A stretch of DNA of 21,425 bases. Source: B46-G9 sp964548365. GTDB lineage: Bacteria > Desulfobacterota > DSM-4660 > Desulfatiglandales > Desulfatiglandaceae. Under the pieces are notes generated by a model. The model searched no databases and had not been told where the DNA came from. It saw only the letters and a list, made by a program, of their open reading frames with translations. Positions 1-6,460 of this stretch are shown here, piece after piece. Position 1 is the first letter of the stretch, and every line of letters begins with the position of its first letter. A program made the translations under genes and the position numbers. The DNA lies in contig CAZJRD010000058.1 of NCBI GenBank assembly GCA_964548365.1, positions 1 through 21,425 on the forward strand, written 5' to 3'.

Positions 1-54
1 CGCAGCGGATCTCAACAGCCGGCGATAAGCTGGCCGCGATAGCGGTCAGCTTAT
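1..54 (-). repeat. Second copy of ORF-less cassette X, cut by the window edge
   Basis: On the minus strand this stretch begins ATAAGC straight after the recombination G of cassette 3's attC. It repeats the start of cassette X seen at 3451-3504: the same imperfect palindrome (GATAAGCTGACCGC, 4-nt loop, GCGGCCAGCTTATC), then GCCGGCTGTTGAG and the CCGCTGCG motif. One visible difference is GATCCGC here against GTTCCGC in the other copy. No ORF is present in the visible part. The rest lies outside the window, so its length and downstream neighbour are unknown. Confidence 0.7.
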
Positions 55-120
55 CGTGGCCTTCACCAGCGGGAACGGAGCGCAGCGGAGTTCCCGTCTG
101 AGTGTAAGGCGTGGTTGGGC
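49..120 (-). other. attC recombination site of cassette 3
   Basis: Minus-strand order: R'' GCCCAAC (114-120, directly after the ORF stop), a 3-nt spacer CAC, L'' (GCCTTACAC), an apical hairpin GGGAAC / GTTCCC around a TCCGCTGCGCTCC loop, L' (GTGAAGGC), spacer CAC, then R' GATAAGC (49-55). L'' has one extra A relative to L', as expected for an extrahelical base, and the CAC/CAC spacers cannot pair, as expected for the unpaired central spacer of attC. R'' is the exact complement of GTTGGGC, the sequence at this cassette's own start. The oddity is R', G|ATAAGC instead of G|TTRRRY. Confidence 0.75.
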
Positions 121-1107
121 TCAATATTCATTCTTCATTTCTGACATCTCCTCAGGGCTTAAACGCCAAGGATTATCATCTGGATTGTAGCGATAGGATT
201 TAAGGTCAAAATCATTAAGGATAAGTTTTGTTACCCGCCTATCTCTGCAAAAACATGTATTTATGGTTTTAAATGCTTTTACACATTGGTGTTTGTTTAA
301 GTATCGAGAAATAATAGTGCCCACCGCATCCGCAATGCGAATTTCGAAGTGCTCATGCGACAAAACAAATTCAAGCCTTTTCCAAAAAAGCTCATTCAAA
401 TTTAATTGGCCATTTTTCATATACTTAGTAAGAAATGGATGCCCTTTCTGTTTCCACTTTTTGAGCAAAGGGAGAGGGTTCGTCTTGCTTGAATGATAAA
501 TCTGGTTACGCAGCAACTCATGCCAGAAGCTGTTATGCCGAGGTTCTTTAATAAAATCTCTATCTATTAAATATCGAATCCTTGGCAATTCACTGTCAAA
601 CCGGCCTGTAACAGAATGACCGACAGTATTAACCAAGGCACTAGCGATACACTCCCCAAGCACATATATTTTTAGGAATTGAGGATAACTCAATTTTTTT
701 AGCCAATTTCCGAATTCCTGATAGATATTTGCCTGTATTTCTCTTCCTAAATTATTGTAACCTTTTACTCCTTCCTTAATACCGATTTGCATTACCTTCT
801 TGTATTTGTCTATCTTTGCTTTTGAATTTTCGTTAGGATTTATTGAAATTGGTGTGACTCGAATTATGGGGTTAGATGAAATTACATTTTTAGAAAATTC
901 TAACAATTGGTCCTCTGATAGTAGGGAACTTTTAATTTCACCCTTCGAATTTTTTAAGGCGAATGGTAGGGCGACTTCCCAGTCAGAGAAATGTCTTTGT
1001 TTTATTTTGTATAACGTTTTTCGTTGACGCAGATGAATGGCAACAAAGAGGTGCAACTCATTTGAGTTAGCTGAAAATGATCCTGTTTCGTCAATAGCCA
1101 TTATCAT
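121..1107 (-). CDS. Cassette 3: DUF3800-like protein
   Basis: 328-aa protein. The N-terminal AIDETGSF motif (Asp6, Glu7, Gly9) and the C-terminal RIADAVGTIISRYL segment (Asp260) resemble the conserved acidic motifs of the DUF3800 family, which is predicted to have an RNase H-like fold and to be a metal-dependent nuclease. This assignment rests on motifs only. No signal peptide or membrane segment is seen. The ATG at 1107 lies about 20 nt from the cassette start, leaving almost no leader and no clear ribosome binding site; a second ATG follows two codons later (1101). Base composition is clearly AT-rich compared with lepA or hemW, consistent with horizontal acquisition. DUF3800 genes often occur in mobile and defence contexts, but the specific role is unknown. 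Confidence 0.75.
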   Translation of the reverse strand: MIMAIDETGSFSANSNELHLFVAIHLRQRKTLYKIKQRHFSDWEVALPFALKNSKGEIKSSLLSEDQLLEFSKNVISSNPIIRVTPISINPNENSKAKIDKYKKVMQIGIKEGVKGYNNLGREIQANIYQEFGNWLKKLSYPQFLKIYVLGECIASALVNTVGHSVTGRFDSELPRIRYLIDRDFIKEPRHNSFWHELLRNQIYHSSKTNPLPLLKKWKQKGHPFLTKYMKNGQLNLNELFWKRLEFVLSHEHFEIRIADAVGTIISRYLNKHQCVKAFKTINTCFCRDRRVTKLILNDFDLKSYRYNPDDNPWRLSPEEMSEMKNEY

Positions 1108-1129
1108 GGTAGCACTTATTCAGGCCCAA

Positions 1130-1282
1130 CGCCGGCTGTTGAGCCGCGAGACTCGCAGGTGCTGACTGAAAAAGGCAGTTTCTTTTCAGTCAGTGCCGAG
1201 AATCGCAGTCGGCTCCAACGCCCTTGATAGGCGGAGCGTTAGCGACGCCTGTCAAGGGCGTTGGAGTGGAGCGCAGCGGAAC
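1130..1282 (-). repeat. Truncated cassette-X-like block, identical to the block in X
   Basis: The stretch 1126-1282 is base-for-base identical to 3305-3461 (157 bp). On the minus strand it starts at GTTCCGC and ends at the core GTTGGGC (1124-1130). It holds a perfect palindrome with arms CTCCAACGCCCTTGA and its complement, then a long imperfect hairpin built on CTGACTG / CAGTCAG, then CTCAACAGCCGGC next to the core. The partner arm GCCGGCTGTTGAG present in full X is missing here. It can be read as the inner part of one long attC of cassette 2, or as a truncated ORF-less cassette. Both ends coincide with G|TT triplets. Confidence 0.75.
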
Positions 1283-1311
1283 ACCTGTCGGGTGAACTGA
1301 CAGGTTCGGTG
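1276..1311 (-). other. attC of cassette 2 (short hybrid, or 5' half of a long site)
   Basis: On the minus strand R'' is CACCGAAC (1304-1311), the exact complement of GTTCGGTG at this cassette's own start (2023-2030), which identifies it as this cassette's site. It is followed by CTGTC, a 9-10 nt loop and GACAG, then GT and GTTCCGC (1276-1282), which can act as R'. If GTTCCGC is the real R', the site is only about 36 bp, shorter than usual attC sites. If R' is GTTGGGC at 1124-1130, the site is about 188 bp and includes the whole 157-bp repeat. Confidence 0.55.
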
Positions 1312-1323
1312 CCCTTTTTGTCA

Positions 1324-2001
1324 TTATTGAGTAGAAAGTAGTTCACAAAATCTTACACCTGCTTCAGTAATTGCGAACCAAACTGTATCACTATTTGTGG
1401 ATTTTTGGTCCATACCTTTCCAAGGTTTCTGGCCGAATCTGATTGATGAAAAACCAGAAGGTACCAAACGCTGAAGTGTCCCATGAAGCATCAAATTAAA
1501 TTGCCCTTCATTTGCAAAATATTCACGGTATCCTGAGATTAGATCATTTAGATCCCCTGTGGATGCAATATCGATTCCCGCGGAAATAGCATCAAATTCC
1601 CATCTTTCGATTATGCCTCGAACATATGAAGCAAATAGCGAACCTAAAAAATCGGATTTTTTAAATGACTCCTGACGATCAAGAAGAAGTATTAATTTTT
1701 CACCGAACTTACGCTTATCAGTATCATTACGTAAAACACGCTTAGCAAAATCTATGCGTTGTTTTTCACTAATTTCACTTAATTGATTGAGAAACAGTGC
1801 GATTTTTTTTAACAGGATTCGATCCCTAACATCAAGGACCACTCGAGCCCCTTTTACGATCCAACCAAAGACGGGAATGTCTTTTAATATTCCTTCATCA
1901 AGTGTGGCATCAAGTGCAAGTTCGGCTACCTCGGATACTATGTCAATCGCCGCGCCTGATAGCACTGATTCTATTAAGGATTCGCCTATGTTCGTTTTCA
2001 T
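1324..2001 (-). CDS. Cassette 2: unknown 225-aa protein
   Basis: I do not recognise a characterised family. The protein is 225 aa from ATG at 2001; an in-frame TTG at 2010 would add three residues, and neither has a clear ribosome binding site. The N-terminal third is rich in small and hydrophobic helices, including the stretch KDIPVFGWIVKGARVVLDVRD and a following IALFL segment. The middle is charged and helical (KRKFGEKLILLLDRQESF). The C-terminus ends in ITEAGVRFCELL, which resembles the 'T..G' helix of a winged-helix-like end. No catalytic motif is evident. The overall look recalls hypothetical proteins common in phage-defence or mobile contexts, but I cannot name one. Composition is AT-rich, as in the other cassettes. 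Confidence 0.7.
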   Translation of the reverse strand: MKTNIGESLIESVLSGAAIDIVSEVAELALDATLDEGILKDIPVFGWIVKGARVVLDVRDRILLKKIALFLNQLSEISEKQRIDFAKRVLRNDTDKRKFGEKLILLLDRQESFKKSDFLGSLFASYVRGIIERWEFDAISAGIDIASTGDLNDLISGYREYFANEGQFNLMLHGTLQRLVPSGFSSIRFGQKPWKGMDQKSTNSDTVWFAITEAGVRFCELLSTQ

Positions 2002-2022
2002 GATGTTCAATTCGTGCGTTTA

Positions 2023-2085
2023 CACCGAACGCCCGGCATAAGGCGCGGCGGCTTTTTGCCGTCGCCCTTAATGCCGTTGTTGGCG
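2023..2085 (-). other. attC recombination site of cassette 1
   Basis: A compact 63-bp attC. On the minus strand R'' is CGCCAAC (2079-2085), then L'' CGGCATTAAGG, a central imperfect hairpin around an AAAAA loop, L' CCTTATGCCG, spacer GGC, and R' GTTCGGTG (2023-2030). L'' carries one extra T relative to L', the typical extrahelical base that sets strand choice. R'' matches the complement of GTTGGCG at the start of this cassette (3303-3309). The crossover is after the G at 2030. This site differs from the large repeat blocks around it, which suggests a separate origin for this cassette. Confidence 0.85.
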
Positions 2086-2117
2086 CTCTCTAATTACTCC
2101 TATACATATTGCTTTCC

Positions 2118-3239
2118 TTACTCGTCATCAAGCTGTGCATCTTGGTATTGCACACTCATATCCACGATTTCAACAAGGCGCGAGGGTCCGATTTGTACGA
2201 CTGTTGGATCGAAAAGCACCACGTTAGTTCCAGTTGGTTCCATTGCGCTTGGATAAATAATACCATCGGTTCTTTCTTTCTGAATAAGTTCAACTAACTT
2301 CTGCGAAGGAATATAGTCAGTTGTGTCGTCTCGAGAACGTAGTGGCTTACTAAGCTCCTCTGCAAACCCAGCTATTAAACCAGCGAACTCCACTCTGTAG
2401 TTGACTGAATCGTCTGTAAAAGGATTTGGCCATTCAGGTTCAGCGGAAAGGTCTAAGAGATCTAAATCCTTTGTAGTATGTATCTCTGCTACCGAGGTAT
2501 ATTCCCCACGAGCAGGCCTCACTTCAGCAACAGCTGTATTTTCCCTGTTTGCGCAGTAAAGAACTACCTTCCCTTTCGCATTGGCTCTTCCGGGACCAGC
2601 TTTATCTGGCGGTGGTGCACCAATAGCCAAGCCTTGATAAGGCTTTTTTCTGTCATCGTGTATGGTAAAACCCAAGCGGGCACGGTATAAAGTCGTACCT
2701 GTAGGGTATCTGATAGTCCGGGTTCCTATAAGCTCTTCGATTAGGAATTCGCTGAAAAGTGTATCATGGAATCTCAGTTCATTATTTGGATTTGATTTAA
2801 CTTCGTATGCGAACTCATTCCATATGTCCTCCAGCTTATCGTGAGTCCAATGATTATGGCGGGCAACGTAAAGATCGTAAGCGCCCAGAATCGGATCACC
2901 ACTATCGTCATCCCATCCCGAGATCATGATGGCTTCCAGAAGGATACCTGCACTATCGTTCTCAATGAGTTTTTCCGAGAACACTTCCCAATCATCCTGG
3001 ATGAGATCCAATATAGCGTCACCAGCATCTATTGATGAATCCTCTACAAGCTGATAAGCTGAGATCAAATTTTCGAATGCGTCATACAAATACGAAACTG
3101 ATATGAGTGGCTGGTTTCGACACCGGCAGTTCGGACAAGTCCCTGTGGTCGTACTCTCGCTTAAGATGTACTCGCGTAACCACGGATAAGCAAAGCATTC
3201 AGGACAAGCCTTGTCAGGTTTATATCTGTAGGATGCCAT
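2118..3239 (-). CDS. Cassette 1: HEPN/RES-NTD plus RES-domain toxin-like protein
   Basis: 373 aa from ATG at 3239. A longer reading to TTG at 3308 would start inside the attC core and is less likely; GTGAG lies about 8 nt upstream of the chosen ATG. The N-terminus has two zinc-type pairs (CPEC at 12-15, CPNC at 35-38) followed by a helical region, matching the N-terminal domain found on many RES proteins. The RES domain covers about residues 180-355, with Arg186 (LYRARLG), Glu239 (AVAEVRP) and Ser312 (YIPSQKL), the conserved R-E-S residues. Characterised RES proteins degrade NAD+ and act as toxins, usually paired with an Xre/MbcA antitoxin. No antitoxin ORF is seen in this cassette. It may act alone as a defence effector or be controlled by its own N-terminal domain. 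Confidence 0.85.
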   Translation of the reverse strand: MASYRYKPDKACPECFAYPWLREYILSESTTTGTCPNCRCRNQPLISVSYLYDAFENLISAYQLVEDSSIDAGDAILDLIQDDWEVFSEKLIENDSAGILLEAIMISGWDDDSGDPILGAYDLYVARHNHWTHDKLEDIWNEFAYEVKSNPNNELRFHDTLFSEFLIEELIGTRTIRYPTGTTLYRARLGFTIHDDRKKPYQGLAIGAPPPDKAGPGRANAKGKVVLYCANRENTAVAEVRPARGEYTSVAEIHTTKDLDLLDLSAEPEWPNPFTDDSVNYRVEFAGLIAGFAEELSKPLRSRDDTTDYIPSQKLVELIQKERTDGIIYPSAMEPTGTNVVLFDPTVVQIGPSRLVEIVDMSVQYQDAQLDDE

Positions 3240-3302
3240 AAAGTACTCACGCAATATATTACCAAAGTGCTTACGACACAAAGCCTTAGAGATCAGCAAT
3301 GC

Positions 3303-3480
3303 CGCCAACGCCGGCTGTTGAGCCGCGAGACTCGCAGGTGCTGACTGAAAAAGGCAGTTTCTTTTCAGTCAGTGCCGAGAATCGCAGTCGGCTCCAACGC
3401 CCTTGATAGGCGGAGCGTTAGCGACGCCTGTCAAGGGCGTTGGAGTGGAGCGCAGCGGAACTCAACAGCCGGCGATAAGC
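3303..3480 (-). other. attC of ORF-less cassette X (178 bp, multi-stem)
   Basis: On the minus strand R'' is GCTTATC (3474-3480), spacer GCC, L'' GGCTGTTGAG; then about 130 bp holding a perfect palindrome (arms CTCCAACGCCCTTGA) and a second long imperfect hairpin; then L' CTCAACAGCC, spacer GGC and R' GTTGGCG (3303-3309). L'' and L' are exact complements. R'' is the complement of GATAAGC, the sequence at the cassette's own start (3499-3505). Folded, it would form a three-way or branched structure instead of the usual single hairpin. Confidence 0.7.
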
Positions 3481-3504
3481 TGGCCGCGATAGCGGTCAGC
3501 TTAT
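3309..3504 (-). mobile_element. ORF-less integron cassette X
   Basis: A 196-bp unit between the attI-side junction G|ATAAGC (3505/3504) and the core of the next cassette (3309). It consists almost entirely of attC-like inverted repeats and has no plausible ORF. The first 24 nt and the R'' box form an imperfect palindrome (GATAAGCTGACCGC / GCGGCCAGCTTATC). A second copy of its start abuts cassette 3 at 1-54, again right after an attC, which supports treating it as a discrete mobile unit. Confidence 0.6.
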
Positions 3505-3517
3505 CAGTGTTGATAAG
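3500..3517. other. Likely attI crossover region with a short palindrome
   Basis: CTTATC, 6-nt spacer, GATAAG forms a perfect inverted repeat across the junction between the first cassette and the intI-side sequence. The crossover is inferred at 3504/3505 because the left-edge copy of X diverges from this one at the same GATAAGC. Integron attI sites carry a core plus integrase-binding direct repeats; I see no clear direct repeats, so the limits of attI are not fixed. Confidence 0.45.
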
Positions 3518-3531
3518 TGGAAATAAATGCT

Positions 3532-3550
3532 TGCTATTGCCTATATAGCA
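3532..3550. promoter_or_regulatory. Dyad upstream of intI, possible operator
   Basis: TGCTAT, 7-nt spacer, ATAGCA is a perfect 6-bp dyad about 90 bp before the integrase start, in the 135-bp AT-rich region between attI and intI. LexA often controls intI genes, but this does not match the E. coli CTGT-N8-ACAG box; deltaproteobacterial LexA boxes vary. The assignment is tentative. Confidence 0.25.
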
Positions 3551-3596
3551 TGGTAAAAGGTCCGCTTATTTTTATATTCTGGCTATAAATATGGAA

Positions 3597-3625
3597 AATA
3601 TGTCCACATTATTTCTATTTTTCAA
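3597..3625 (-). promoter_or_regulatory. Candidate cassette promoter Pc
   Basis: Minus strand: TTGAAA (-35, 3620-3625), 17-bp spacer, CATATT (-10, 3597-3602). It points from the intI-attI region into the cassette array, where a Pc promoter is expected. The -10 matches the consensus at four of six positions, and the AT-rich region offers other possible matches, so this is only a candidate. Confidence 0.3.
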
Positions 3626-3639
3626 CTATATACTTTAAT

Positions 3640-4659
3640 ATGATGGAAATCAAAAAGAAATTCAAACCGGACCCCGGGTTACGCCTCATGGACCAGGTGC
3701 GGCAAGTCCTCAGATATCATCACTATGCCTATCGCACCGAACAGACGTATTGCGACTGGATTGTGCGGTACATAAAGTTTCATGGAGGCAAAAAACACCC
3801 CGCGGATATGGGAAAGGCCGAGATTGAAGCCTTTCTCAGCCATCTTGCGACACAAAGAAAGGTCTCGGCATCCACCCAACGCCAGGCCCTCAATGCCATT
3901 GTTCTTCTCTACCGCGATGTGCTGGACAAACCTGTTGAAGAGCAACTCGAGCCGGTCAGAGCGAAACGGCGACCAAAACTCCCGGTGGTCATGACACAAC
4001 ACGAGGTAAAAAGGGTTCTTTCGCGCATGAAGGGAAACCACCTGTTGATGGCAAGACTGCTTTACGGGAGCGGACTGCGGTTGATGGAATGTATCCGCCT
4101 TCGCGTAAAAGACCTCGATTTTGAGCGCAATCTCATATATATTCGAGCTGCAAAAGGAAACAAGGACCGGGTGACCATCTTTCCAAAGGCCATCCAGCGG
4201 GATATGCAGTTGCAGGTTGAGAGGGTAAAGGAACTGCACGATGAAGATATTTCGCGAGGGTACGGGGAAGTCTATATGCCGGAAGCACTGGCAAGGAAGT
4301 ACCCCGGCGCGGCCCGCGAGTTCCGGTGGCAGTATGTTTTTCCGGCCAGGAAATTGAGCAAAGACCCCCGCAGCGGCACTTTGAAGCGGCACCATGTGCT
4401 TGAATCAGGCCTGCAAAAGGCGGTCAAGGTCGCGGTGGACCGGGCCGGGATTACCAAGCGGGCCAGTTGCCACACCTTCAGGCATTGTTTTGCAACGCAC
4501 ATGCTGGAAAACGGTGTGAATATCAGGGTGGTGCAGGAACTCATGGGGCACGCAGACGTGAAAACAACAGAGATCTACACCCATGTGATGGAGAAGGATA
4601 TCTCTACGGTGGTGAGTCCCCTTGACTCCCTGGAACAGGAAAAACAGGCTTTGGCATAA
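3640..4659 (+). CDS. intI: Integron integrase (tyrosine recombinase)
   Basis: 339-aa tyrosine recombinase that recombines attC and attI sites. The N-terminal SAM-like core-binding domain covers about residues 15-105. The catalytic domain has Arg147 (GSGLRLME), Lys172, His278-x-x-Arg281 (HTFR), His304 (GHADVKTT) and Tyr313 (EIYTH). The segment at about 210-235 (ALARKYPGAAREF, then WQYVFPA) is the extra helix that separates integron integrases from XerC/D and is needed for binding folded attC. The gene diverges from the cassette array, the standard integron layout. Two ATGs at 3640 and 3643 are possible; neither has a good ribosome binding site. The catalytic set is complete, so the enzyme looks functional. 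It ends 3 nt before lepA. Confidence 0.97.
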   Translation: MMEIKKKFKPDPGLRLMDQVRQVLRYHHYAYRTEQTYCDWIVRYIKFHGGKKHPADMGKAEIEAFLSHLATQRKVSASTQRQALNAIVLLYRDVLDKPVEEQLEPVRAKRRPKLPVVMTQHEVKRVLSRMKGNHLLMARLLYGSGLRLMECIRLRVKDLDFERNLIYIRAAKGNKDRVTIFPKAIQRDMQLQVERVKELHDEDISRGYGEVYMPEALARKYPGAAREFRWQYVFPARKLSKDPRSGTLKRHHVLESGLQKAVKVAVDRAGITKRASCHTFRHCFATHMLENGVNIRVVQELMGHADVKTTEIYTHVMEKDISTVVSPLDSLEQEKQALA

Positions 4660-4662
4660 CAT

Positions 4663-6459
4663 ATGGACAATATTCGTAATTTCAGCATTATCGCACACAT
4701 AGACCACGGGAAATCCACCCTGGCGGACCGCCTTATCCAGAAGACGGGCCTGGTGGACGACCGGAAGTTTCGGGACCAGATCCTGGACAACATGGACATC
4801 GAGCGGGAGCGGGGGATCACCATCAAGAGCCAGGCGGTCACCCTCCCCTATGTCAACAAAGAGGGAAAGGCCTTTGAACTGAATCTGATTGACACCCCCG
4901 GGCACGTGGACTTTTCCTACGAAGTCTCCCGGGCCCTGGCTTCGTGCGAGGGGGTCCTGCTGCTCGTGGATGCCTCCCAGGGGGTTGAGGCCCAAACCGT
5001 GGCCAACCTTTACGCGGCCATGGAACATGATCTCGAAATCATCCCGGTCATCAACAAGATCGACCTGCCCTCAGCGGATATTGAGCGGGTCAAGGAAGAG
5101 ATCGAGGTGGACCTGGGCCTCGATTCCGAACAGGCCATCCTCTGTTCCGCCAAGGAAGGCACGGGAATTGACCAGGTCCTCGATGCCGTTACTGAATACG
5201 TCCCTCCACCAAAGGGATCAGCGGAAGATCCGCTAAAGGCGCTCATCTTTGACGCCCACTATGATCCCTTCCGCGGCACCATCGTCAGTTGCAGGGTCTT
5301 TTCGGGCTCCCTGGCCGCCGGGGACACCATCAGGCTCATGTACAACAACGCCGCGTACCGGGTGGAAGAGGTAGGTATTTTCAGGCTCGCGAGGGAACCG
5401 AAAAAACGGCTCTCGGCCGGGGAAGTGGGATATATCATCTCGGGCATCAAGACGGTCAGCGATGTGCGAGTCGGCGATACGGTGACCCTGGATACTCGCC
5501 CGGCCCCGGAGCGGCTCCCCGGTTTCAAAGAGGTGAAGCCGGTGGTCTTTTCCTCCATCTATCCCATCTCGAGCGATGACTACCACTCCCTGTCGGAAGC
5601 CCTGGAAAAATACAAGCTCAACGACGCGGCACTGGTGTACCAGAAGGACTCTTCTGTGGCCCTGGGCGTGGGTTTCCGCTGCGGGTTCCTGGGGCTCCTG
5701 CACCTGGAGATCGTGCAGGAACGCCTGGAGCGGGAATTCGGGCAGTCCCTGATCATGACCGTTCCCACGGTCCGGTACAAGTTTATTCTGACCAACGGAG
5801 AAACCGTTTCCGTGGACAACCCTATAGATTACCCCGAGCCCGTCACCATTGACAACGCCTTGGAACCTTACATACGGGCCAGCATCATGATCCCCGAGCG
5901 GTATATGGGAGTGGTCATGGATCTCTGCCTGGAGCGGAGAGGGGTCAACTCGCAATTCACCTATCCCACCCCCGGGAGGATCGAAATCCAGTTCGATATG
6001 CCCCTTGCCGAGGTGATCTACGACTTCTACGACAAATTGAAAACCGTGACCCAGGGGTATGGGTCCTTTGACTACGACTTCCTGGACTACCGCAAGAGCG
6101 ACCTGGTGCGCATGGACATCCTGGTGAACGGGGAAAAGGTGGATGCCCTTTCCCAGATCGTGTTCCGGGAAAATGCCCGCAAACGGGCCCTCCAGGCCTG
6201 CGACCGGCTCAGGGAAGAAATCCCCAGGCATATGTTCAAGATCGCCATCCAGGGGGCCATCGGCGGCAACATCATTGCCCGGAAGACCATCTCGCCGTTC
6301 AGGAAGGATGTGACGGCAAAGTGCTACGGGGGAGACATCACGCGGAAGCGGAAACTCCTCGAGAAACAGAAGAAGGGGAAGAAGCGCATGAAGATGATCG
6401 GCTCAGTTTCCATTCCTCAGAGCGCCTTTGTGGCGGTCCTGAAATCGGAGAGCAAGTAG
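4663..6459 (+). CDS. lepA: Elongation factor 4 (LepA) GTPase
   Basis: 598 aa, the usual LepA length. This ribosome-associated translational GTPase affects initiation and elongation under stress. G1 is AHIDHGKST (11-19), switch I is ERGITIKS (about 49-56), G3 is DTPGH (77-81) and G4 is NKID (131-134). The rest follows EF-G-like domains II, III and V and ends in the lysine-rich LepA-specific C-terminal domain (KRKLLEKQKKGKKRMK). There is no well-spaced ribosome binding site before the ATG, and the stop of intI lies 3 nt upstream, so translation may be coupled to intI or an internal promoter may lie within intI. hemW follows after one nucleotide; a lepA-hemW pair is common in bacteria. Confidence 0.98.
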   Translation: MDNIRNFSIIAHIDHGKSTLADRLIQKTGLVDDRKFRDQILDNMDIERERGITIKSQAVTLPYVNKEGKAFELNLIDTPGHVDFSYEVSRALASCEGVLLLVDASQGVEAQTVANLYAAMEHDLEIIPVINKIDLPSADIERVKEEIEVDLGLDSEQAILCSAKEGTGIDQVLDAVTEYVPPPKGSAEDPLKALIFDAHYDPFRGTIVSCRVFSGSLAAGDTIRLMYNNAAYRVEEVGIFRLAREPKKRLSAGEVGYIISGIKTVSDVRVGDTVTLDTRPAPERLPGFKEVKPVVFSSIYPISSDDYHSLSEALEKYKLNDAALVYQKDSSVALGVGFRCGFLGLLHLEIVQERLEREFGQSLIMTVPTVRYKFILTNGETVSVDNPIDYPEPVTIDNALEPYIRASIMIPERYMGVVMDLCLERRGVNSQFTYPTPGRIEIQFDMPLAEVIYDFYDKLKTVTQGYGSFDYDFLDYRKSDLVRMDILVNGEKVDALSQIVFRENARKRALQACDRLREEIPRHMFKIAIQGAIGGNIIARKTISPFRKDVTAKCYGGDITRKRKLLEKQKKGKKRMKMIGSVSIPQSAFVAVLKSESK

Positions 6460-6460
6460 G

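Noticed and set aside
3240..3308. Longer start (TTG at 3308) of the RES-domain protein
   Set aside because: The TTG lies inside the attC core, and an ATG with an upstream GTGAG exists at 3239; not excluded, as the extension reads plausibly.
1..3504. CRISPR array or insertion-sequence inverted repeats
   Set aside because: The repeats are few, long, nested palindromes placed at cassette ends with matching R''/R' cores, which fits attC sites next to intI; no transposase and no regular spacers are seen.
5233..6231. 332-aa minus-strand ORF opposite lepA
   Set aside because: Shadow of lepA with Gly/His/Pro-rich low-sense composition typical of antisense frames in GC-rich genes.
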